This document shows positions 16,573-21,501 of a stretch of DNA of 21,501 nucleotides, in pieces (positions within the stretch are counted from its first letter, which is position 1; every line of letters starts with the position of its first letter). This DNA comes from Akkermansiaceae bacterium (lineage in GTDB: Bacteria; Verrucomicrobiota; Verrucomicrobiia; Verrucomicrobiales; Akkermansiaceae). The notes below the pieces were generated by a model, which was given only the letters and a program-made list of their open reading frames with translations, was not told the origin of the DNA and did not search any database. The position numbers and the translations under genes were made by a program. Location: contig JABHEX010000323.1 in NCBI GenBank assembly GCA_018676385.1, positions 1 to 21,501 of the forward strand, given 5' to 3'.

Positions 16573-19002
16573 GTGAAAATCCTCATCATCATTGCGACCA
16601 CAGTTTTCGTAACCATTCTAGCCCACAGCCAAAGCATGAGTGCACGCTATGCTGAAGCCTACATTTCGAGTAGCCATCTCATTCCTGGCGAGCAGACAGC
16701 TCTATGGGTCAGCGTAGAGGGTGGCCAGCCTGATTCGCGGCCACAAATACCTGAGGTCGAGGGTGTAGCGATCAATTTTGCCCAAGCTATCACTCGCCTA
16801 GATACAAATCAAAATCTAACTCAGGCATTTGTTTATCGGGTCAGCGCTCCCAATCCGGGAAAATACACCATCCCATCCATCGAGGTGATTTCAGGTGGCC
16901 AACGACTCCTAACAAAACCTCTTGTTTTTCAAATACATCCTATTTCCTCTCTCAAATCGATTCCAACAGGGGTCAGTAGTTACAATTTAAAAATTGGTTG
17001 GTTCCCTGCGAAAACAACTCTTTATCAAGGTGAAGTATGCCCAGTGACTCTTAAAATCTACTCCCCAGAACGGCTTCGCACCGCAAGTTTTGGACTACCT
17101 GACCCCAAAAAAGAAAACTGCCTGGCCTGGCGGTTTTCCCTACCTAATCGCCGGTCACCACCGACTACCACAATTGATGGCGAAACACATCAAATCATAC
17201 GCTACACAACCACGCTCAGTGGTATCGCTCCGGGTAAGGCATCTCTCGGCCCAGCCAAACTTCGACAGATTGTCCGCGAACGTATCATCGACCCACGATT
17301 TGGTGCTGTCCTTAAAGAAAAACCCATCAATTTGACACTTCCCGCGATCAATTTTGATATCCTCCCTTTACCTGCTGAGGCTCCACCCAATTTTAACGGT
17401 GCCATAGGAAAATTTCAGATCCTTGCACAGTGCCAAAAAACTAGTCTCGAGGAAGGGCAATCTACCGAGAATATACTACACATCTATGGCACAGGTAATC
17501 TTATGTCTATCAAGCCGCCGGTGCTTGACGATGACACTTGGAAAATCATCGATACCTCAAAAGTCACCCGCGGTGAGGAGCGGCGTTTCACCACTGGCAG
17601 AGTCACCTTTCGCCAGCTCCTCAGGCCTGGCAGCAGATCGCTATCATCAATCCCCTCCTACGTTCTCAGCTACTTCGATCCCAGCGATAAAAAATACCAC
17701 ACTCTCAAAACACCACCTATCCCGGTCAGCATCACCGCTGTTGCCGAAAGCAGCACTAACACGGACAGCACACTGACCGCTCCAGATCGAAACACTCCGC
17801 CCGAGAGGATGCAGGATATCATCGGGTTCATCGACAAACCAGATCCGCAACACGCAATACTCAACACCCAAACTTCAAAACTCTGGCACCTTGCGCCAGT
17901 GGCTATCGCATTGTTCATCATCGGCATCGCAATACGCAAACGCCAACAAAGAAACTATCGACTGAACCCAGACGCAGGAGAAAAAAAAATCGCCCTCAAT
18001 AAACTCTGCGAAGCCGCCGACACCCGCACGTTCTATCGACGTGCAGGGCGCATCATCGACCAGTGGCAACACGGCGGTGCAGGACAAACACAACTCCAAG
18101 AAATCATCTCCGAGCGTGACAAACTCTGTTTTGTTCCCGAGGGCACTCCGATCGAAGAAATATCCGCTGAACGGAAAAAAATCATCATCGATTTACTCAA
18201 ACGCAGCACCCAACTGCTTATCATCCTCTTAATCATTTCATTTAGCCCAAACATTTCTTCCGCAGAGAATAAGCATTCACGATTCACTATTCAAAATTCA
18301 TCATTCAATAACGCACGTGATGCTTGGAAATCAGGCAGCTACCAGCAGGCCATTTCCCTTTACCAACAGGAATATCCCGACCCTAACAAAACTCCTGCAG
18401 ATATCCTCTACAATATCGGCAACTGCCACCATCGGCTCGACCAACATGGCCTCGCCGCACTGGCTTGGCGCCGCGCTTTACTCGCCGACCCCACCCACCA
18501 AAAAGCACGCCAGAATCTGCGCTTCACTGAAATCAGCCAAAATGCAAACGTTCTTATGCAGTTCCCTTGGCAGAGGCATCTCACGGCAACAAGTTCAAAC
18601 ACTTACTACAACACCCTCTACGCCTGCGGCTGGGCCATCGTGCTAGCGACTCTCGCTATGATTCTGTTTCTGAAAAACAAAAAAGTTCTCACTGTCACCA
18701 TCATCACCATATGCCTCTCCTGCGCCATCGCCTCCGCCGCAGTATTCGCCATCGCTTTCCACCCCGATGGCCACCATTTGCTTGCTCCGCCGGAACAACA
18801 GGCTGTCATCATCACCAGGACTCCTCTCTACGATGAAGCCCACCGCAGTACCGTCGATTCAACTCTCGAACTTGCACCAGCAAGTTTGGTTAGTGTCATC
18901 GCCCAGCGCGGTCCATGGACCCACATCGCCACCGCGGAAAAAGAAGAAGGCTGGGTCGAGAGAAAACACCTCGGTAAGCTTATTCAAGAAAATCACGAAT
19001 AA
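16573..19002 (+). CDS. batD-batE: BatD-BatE fusion: oxygen-tolerance BatD domain, internal signal-like segment, TPRs, SH3-like end (GTG start)
   Basis: 809 residues from GTG 16573, directly before a good signal peptide (MKILIII..., about 1-19). The BatD part (about 25-455) has periplasmic beta-sandwich repeats and the YRVSAPNPG strand, ending in a membrane helix (438-454). A cytosolic stretch follows (455-545), then a hydrophobic segment ending S-S-A-E (about 547-564) that looks like a former signal peptide. TPR-like repeats (578-655, with DILYNIGNC and LADPTHQKAR), two more helices (about 682-700, 705-730) and a C-terminal SH3-like domain (about 742-803, with WTHI and EGWV) complete a BatE-type protein. 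So BatD and BatE appear fused, as in the preceding gene. It is the last gene of the run and ends at a strong hairpin terminator. Confidence 0.88.
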   Translation: MKILIIIATTVFVTILAHSQSMSARYAEAYISSSHLIPGEQTALWVSVEGGQPDSRPQIPEVEGVAINFAQAITRLDTNQNLTQAFVYRVSAPNPGKYTIPSIEVISGGQRLLTKPLVFQIHPISSLKSIPTGVSSYNLKIGWFPAKTTLYQGEVCPVTLKIYSPERLRTASFGLPDPKKENCLAWRFSLPNRRSPPTTTIDGETHQIIRYTTTLSGIAPGKASLGPAKLRQIVRERIIDPRFGAVLKEKPINLTLPAINFDILPLPAEAPPNFNGAIGKFQILAQCQKTSLEEGQSTENILHIYGTGNLMSIKPPVLDDDTWKIIDTSKVTRGEERRFTTGRVTFRQLLRPGSRSLSSIPSYVLSYFDPSDKKYHTLKTPPIPVSITAVAESSTNTDSTLTAPDRNTPPERMQDIIGFIDKPDPQHAILNTQTSKLWHLAPVAIALFIIGIAIRKRQQRNYRLNPDAGEKKIALNKLCEAADTRTFYRRAGRIIDQWQHGGAGQTQLQEIISERDKLCFVPEGTPIEEISAERKKIIIDLLKRSTQLLIILLIISFSPNISSAENKHSRFTIQNSSFNNARDAWKSGSYQQAISLYQQEYPDPNKTPADILYNIGNCHHRLDQHGLAALAWRRALLADPTHQKARQNLRFTEISQNANVLMQFPWQRHLTATSSNTYYNTLYACGWAIVLATLAMILFLKNKKVLTVTIITICLSCAIASAAVFAIAFHPDGHHLLAPPEQQAVIITRTPLYDEAHRSTVDSTLELAPASLVSVIAQRGPWTHIATAEKEEGWVERKHLGKLIQENHE
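18275..18309 (+). repeat. Five perfect-period heptanucleotide repeats (ATTCANN) inside the BatD-BatE gene
   Basis: ATTCA occurs at 18275, 18282, 18289, 18296 and 18303, exactly every 7 bp, followed each time by two variable bases (CG, CT, AA, TC, AT). The block encodes about residues 568-579, the linker between the internal signal-like segment and the first TPR. It reads through without a stop. Confidence 0.85.
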
Positions 19003-19037
19003 AAAAAGCCACGAAGCATTTCACTCCGTGGCTTTTT
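19003..19037. terminator. Bidirectional rho-independent terminator between convergent runs
   Basis: AAAAAGCCACG (19003-19013) and CGTGGCTTTTT (19027-19037) form a perfect 11-bp stem with a 13-nt loop, starting directly after the BatD-BatE stop. The A-tract and T-tract flanks let it work for the plus-strand run and for the minus-strand run ending at 19059. Confidence 0.9.
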
Positions 19038-19058
19038 GATGACTCGTAAATTGTGCAG

Positions 19059-20180
19059 TTACTTCTGCACCTTTTCAGCTTCGGCGACCATTTCCATGAT
19101 AGCCTTCTCCATGGCATCGCCACGTAGCCCTTTGTGTTTGATCACGCCATTGTGGTCGATCAAGTAGAGGGTCGGCCAGCCACGGACTCCCCACGCGGTG
19201 GAGATTTTTCCGAATTCTTGTTGATTGGTAAAATTACGCCAGGTTGTGGTGCCGTCGGCAACCAGTTCCTTGAGTCGTTCTGGTTTATCGCTATTGACAC
19301 CAACAATCGCAAAAGGCCGGCCTTCCAACTTCTCCACGAGCGACCGCTCATGAGGAAGCATAGCTTTACAAGGGCCTCACCAGATACCCCAGAAATCAAC
19401 CAACACAGCCTTACCCCGATAGTCGCTGAGCTTAAATTCTTTCCCATCGTGGTCTTTCCCAATGATATCCGGTGCGGTGCAGCCAATCGATAGGTTCTCA
19501 ATCACATTGATTTGTCCTTTCGCCTGGGCGAGCATCTGTGGGTTACTCTGATCAATCCCTGGAGTTGCCGCGAGTTTTTTCATCAAAGCAAGACCCTCTG
19601 CTTTGGTTGCCTCGCTCTTAACAAGCTTTGAGGCAAGGTAGTAAGTCGCACCGTGGCGGACTTTCTCATCCCCGGCCTTATTGATGATTTCTTTTAACTC
19701 GGCCTCGCCACCTTGTCTCATGCGGCCATAGCTCATGGCAAGAATGCCGAGCGAGCTGCTATCCTTATGATGCACGAGTAGAATAGCGCCGATTTCCTTG
19801 AGTTGCTCTGGATTGGCTCTCTGGATGCTCCAAGTGAGGCCTTTTTCGACGCCCTCCGCCTTGGGACTTTCCTTCGCCAGCTTGAGAATCAAGGTGATAG
19901 CACCGGCAGGTGAAGGCCGCTCATTACGATACATCTCCATCATTTTTTTGCGATCCTTCTGTGCTCGGACTTTTTTCATAAAGCCTTTGGCTTGCTGGTC
20001 AAAGGCACGAGTAACAGCCACAATCTGGTCCTTTGCCGATTTAACCTCAACCTCAGTGGGTACAGAACCAGATGGATCATCGACAATTGTCTGGGCAGGA
20101 TCTGCAATTACATGGGAGGTCACCATGAAGCCTGATCCACAAATGAGAGCTATCGCCCAGTTTGGTTTTATTTTCATCAT
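19059..20180 (-). CDS. Secreted TlpA/thioredoxin-like protein with W-U-G-P-C active site: candidate selenoprotein (in-frame TGA)
   Basis: 373 residues if the TGA at 19377-19379 is read as selenocysteine (residue 268). The ATG at 20180 is preferred over an in-frame TTG at 20186 because AGGA lies 7 nt upstream. A signal peptide (about 1-26, ...SHVIA|DP) leads to a helical N-terminal domain (about 30-215) of unknown function. A TlpA-like thioredoxin domain follows (about 225-373): APDIIGKD, VLVDFWGIW, then [TGA]-G-P-C271-K, AIVGVNSDK and cis-Pro G-W-P-T. The TGA falls exactly on the first active-site Cys; the second Cys is intact, and no other stop or frameshift is present. A bSECIS-like hairpin lies just downstream. 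The likely role is an extracytoplasmic thiol/selenol oxidoreductase (inference). Without recoding it would be a truncated 267-residue protein lacking the redox centre. It follows a cupin gene by about 50 bp and ends at the shared terminator. Confidence 0.85.
19329..19358 (-). promoter_or_regulatory. Candidate bacterial SECIS hairpin inside the coding sequence
   Basis: In the mRNA, 18 nt after the UGA, the left arm CUUCCUCAUGAGC pairs with the right arm GCUCGUGGAGAAG around the 4-nt loop GGUC (19345-19342). The upper seven pairs (one U-G wobble) are continuous. Below them are U-A, C-G, then U-A, U-A, C-G, with single bulges of G and C. The loop starts 32 nt after the UGA, and its GG/GGU bases are those favoured in bSECIS apical loops (as in E. 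coli fdhF). This would recruit SelB with Sec-tRNA. Confidence 0.8.
19377..19379 (-). other. In-frame UGA, proposed selenocysteine codon
   Basis: The codon replaces the first Cys of W-C-G-P-C in an otherwise open thioredoxin frame. Flanking codons read F-W-G-I-W before it and G-P-C-K-A after it. Confidence 0.82.
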
Positions 20181-20232
20181 GTGCAAATCCTAGTTATCCT
20201 AACTTGGATTACCATCAAAATATCTGTGTCAC

Positions 20233-20628
20233 TCAGCGTATTGAGCACCATGGCTCTTGCTGAGATACATCAACTGCCAATTCAGCTTCAGACTGCAGGT
20301 TTCCAAAAATCGCCAAAAGTCTAACCTCACCCGCACCCACATTGTAAGTAGCATGCACCACCCCCGGAGGAACAAAAACGACGTCGCCCGCACCGAGGGT
20401 TTTCTTTTCCTCACCCACCCATTGCTCAACCTCACCCTCCAAAATGTAGAGAAACTCTTCACGTTCATCGTGGTAGTGAAACCCATGGCCTTCGCCAGAT
20501 TCAATGGTTGCACGGATGAGGACTACATCCTTGGCTGGCACCGAGTGAGGCTCAGCATGATGCAAAAAAAACTCGTTGAGACCCATGGGCACAGTGTCCT
20601 CGAGAATATCGTCGTGGGTGATAAACAT
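20233..20628 (-). CDS. Small single-domain cupin (Cupin_2) protein
   Basis: 131 residues, one complete cupin barrel. Motif 1 reads G-F-H51-Y-H53-D-E-R-E57-E58 with G65 after it. Motif 2 reads G81-D-V-V-F-V-P-P-G-V-V-H92-A-T-Y-N96. H51, H53, E57/E58 and H92 form a standard metal site. Such proteins range from dioxygenases and isomerases to sugar- or ligand-binding sensors, and the sequence does not decide which. It lies between a TIM-barrel PEP-hydrolase-family gene (20 bp upstream) and the candidate selenoprotein gene (about 50 bp downstream) on the same strand, so the three are probably one transcript. No ribosome site is clear before its ATG. Confidence 0.9.
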   Translation of the reverse strand: MFITHDDILEDTVPMGLNEFFLHHAEPHSVPAKDVVLIRATIESGEGHGFHYHDEREEFLYILEGEVEQWVGEEKKTLGAGDVVFVPPGVVHATYNVGAGEVRLLAIFGNLQSEAELAVDVSQQEPWCSIR

Positions 20629-20648
20629 AACGAAGTTTAGGTAATCTA

Positions 20649-21501
20649 CTACTTTCTGGCGACAGCTATTTTCTTAAATTTAGCAGTAAGATCAGTCAGG
20701 GAATCTTCCACGGCCAAACGCTCCAAGCTGGAGGCTCCGACAAAACCAACCGCATCTGTTCGCTCATTCACGTAAGCGGCGTCCGCAGGAGTGCAGATCG
20801 GCCCGCCATGAGTCAAGAAGATGATGTCTTTTCTTACCGTGCATGCTGCATCAATAATATCCTGAGTCAGTTTCACTGCATCGTCCATCGTGCACACAGC
20901 ATCGGTTACACCGATAGAGCCTCCGATAGTCGTCCCCGAATGCGCGATAATCGAATCTGCTCCCGCCTTTGCCATTTCAACCGCCTGCTCAGGGCTTGTG
21001 ACGTAAACAGTAGTGAACAAATTCATTTTGCGAGCGAGCGCGATCATTTCATATTCTTTTTTCACGCTCATCCCAGTCTCCTCCAGGGTCTGACCAAAGT
21101 GCCCATCCACCAGTGTGTGAGTTGGAAAATTATTTACTCCGGAGAATCCCATCTCCTTTACCTGGAGTAACCAGTGCCACATGCGGCGGCGTGGATCTGT
21201 GGCATGCACACCGCAGATTACAGGAATCTCTTCAACAACTGGTAACACCTCATACTCACCGATCTCCATGGCAATGGCATTCGCATCTCCGTAAGACATA
21301 AGTCCGCAGGTCGAACCATGACCAGACATTCGGTATCGCCCCGAGTTGTAAATAATCACCAGATCAGCTCCACCCTTTTCAATAAACTTGGCACTGATGC
21401 CTGTTCCCGCTCCAGCAGCGATAATCGATTCGTTATTGCGCAAGGTCTCGTGGAGACGCTCAATGACCTCTTCTCGTGTGTAGGGATTTCCCTTACCTGT
21501 C
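20649..21501 (-). CDS. Phosphoenolpyruvate hydrolase-family TIM-barrel protein (5' end beyond window)
   Basis: About 283 residues are visible. The frame is open through the right edge, where codons for TREEVIERL precede the TTG at 21443, so that TTG is not the true start and only a few N-terminal residues are probably missing. Conserved parts include IIAAGAGTGISAKF near the start, GADLVIIYNSGRYRM, GVHATDPRR, GFSGVNNFPT, IIAHSGTTIGGS and FLTHGGP. These match the family annotated as PEP hydrolase/TIM-barrel signal transduction protein (PF09370-like). It is sometimes found with, or fused to, Tm-1-like ATP-binding proteins; what lies upstream cannot be seen. The reaction in this organism is unproven. 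It leads the minus-strand run with the cupin and the TlpA-like gene. Confidence 0.88.
   Translation of the reverse strand, partial: TGKGNPYTREEVIERLHETLRNNESIIAAGAGTGISAKFIEKGGADLVIIYNSGRYRMSGHGSTCGLMSYGDANAIAMEIGEYEVLPVVEEIPVICGVHATDPRRRMWHWLLQVKEMGFSGVNNFPTHTLVDGHFGQTLEETGMSVKKEYEMIALARKMNLFTTVYVTSPEQAVEMAKAGADSIIAHSGTTIGGSIGVTDAVCTMDDAVKLTQDIIDAACTVRKDIIFLTHGGPICTPADAAYVNERTDAVGFVGASSLERLAVEDSLTDLTAKFKKIAVARK

Noticed and set aside
19059..19361. Separate 100-residue thioredoxin-like gene starting at ATG 19361
   Set aside because: It lacks the active site and the first beta strands, sits in the same frame as the upstream gene only five codons after the TGA, and is better read as the second half of one recoded gene.
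20229..20513. 94-residue minus-strand frame
   Set aside because: Overlaps the cupin gene in another frame; the cupin has both conserved metal motifs.

Overview
The window most resembles a chromosomal segment of a Verrucomicrobiota bacterium (PVC group), probably a marine polysaccharide degrader. This rests on gene content and not on any database match. The supporting content is several secreted sulfatases beside a GH71/99-like protein and a sodium:solute symporter, a pseudopilin with the H-X9-DG motif typical of PVC bacteria, a MJ0042-type zinc-finger membrane protein, and a Bat (Bacteroides aerotolerance-type) operon with fused subunits. TGA is an ordinary stop for several genes here (symporter, dinB, the DUF4381-like gene, cupin), so the standard code applies.

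Layout. Positions 1-6485 (+) are a glycan-use cluster: the C-terminal end of a symporter, overlapped by a lipoprotein-like GH71/99-family protein, then a 999-residue protein with two complete sulfatase domains in tandem, then a second secreted sulfatase. Next come a putative promoter and a pseudopilin-like H-X9-DG protein (to 7336). On the minus strand, 7505-10284 holds DNA polymerase IV (dinB), tRNA-Leu(UAA) and a zinc-finger/three-TM/HEAT-like protein. From 10427 to 19002 (+) a long, tightly packed run begins with a coiled-coil C4 zinc-ribbon protein and an Mrp-type Fe-S carrier. It continues with DUF58, a DUF4381-like protein, BatA, a BatB-BatC fusion and a BatD-BatE fusion. Two genes of the run have forced TTG starts and the last a GTG start, and one junction is a TTGA stop/start overlap. 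A hairpin with A- and T-tracts at 19003-19037 can end both this run and the converging minus-strand run. That run (21501 to 19059) encodes a partial TIM-barrel PEP-hydrolase-family protein, a small cupin and a secreted TlpA/thioredoxin-like protein.

The main discovery is the last gene. Its thioredoxin domain is interrupted by one in-frame TGA (19377-19379) exactly at the first cysteine of the W-C-G-P-C active site, giving W-[TGA]-G-P-C. The frame stays open on both sides and the downstream half is a good thioredoxin C-terminal half with a cis-Pro W-P-T motif. Beginning 18 nt after the TGA, a strong hairpin with a GGUC apical loop forms, at the position and with the loop bases expected of a bacterial SECIS. 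I interpret this as a selenoprotein with a U-x-x-C redox centre. A conventional gene finder would split it or call it a pseudogene. No selA/B/C/D gene lies in the window, so the interpretation predicts them elsewhere in the genome.

No stretch longer than 300 bases lacks a gene. The main non-coding gaps are 6486-6604 (putative promoter), 7337-7504 (only a weak 6-bp hairpin), 8543-8599, 8686-8724 and 10285-10426 (divergent start region, no convincing promoter boxes).
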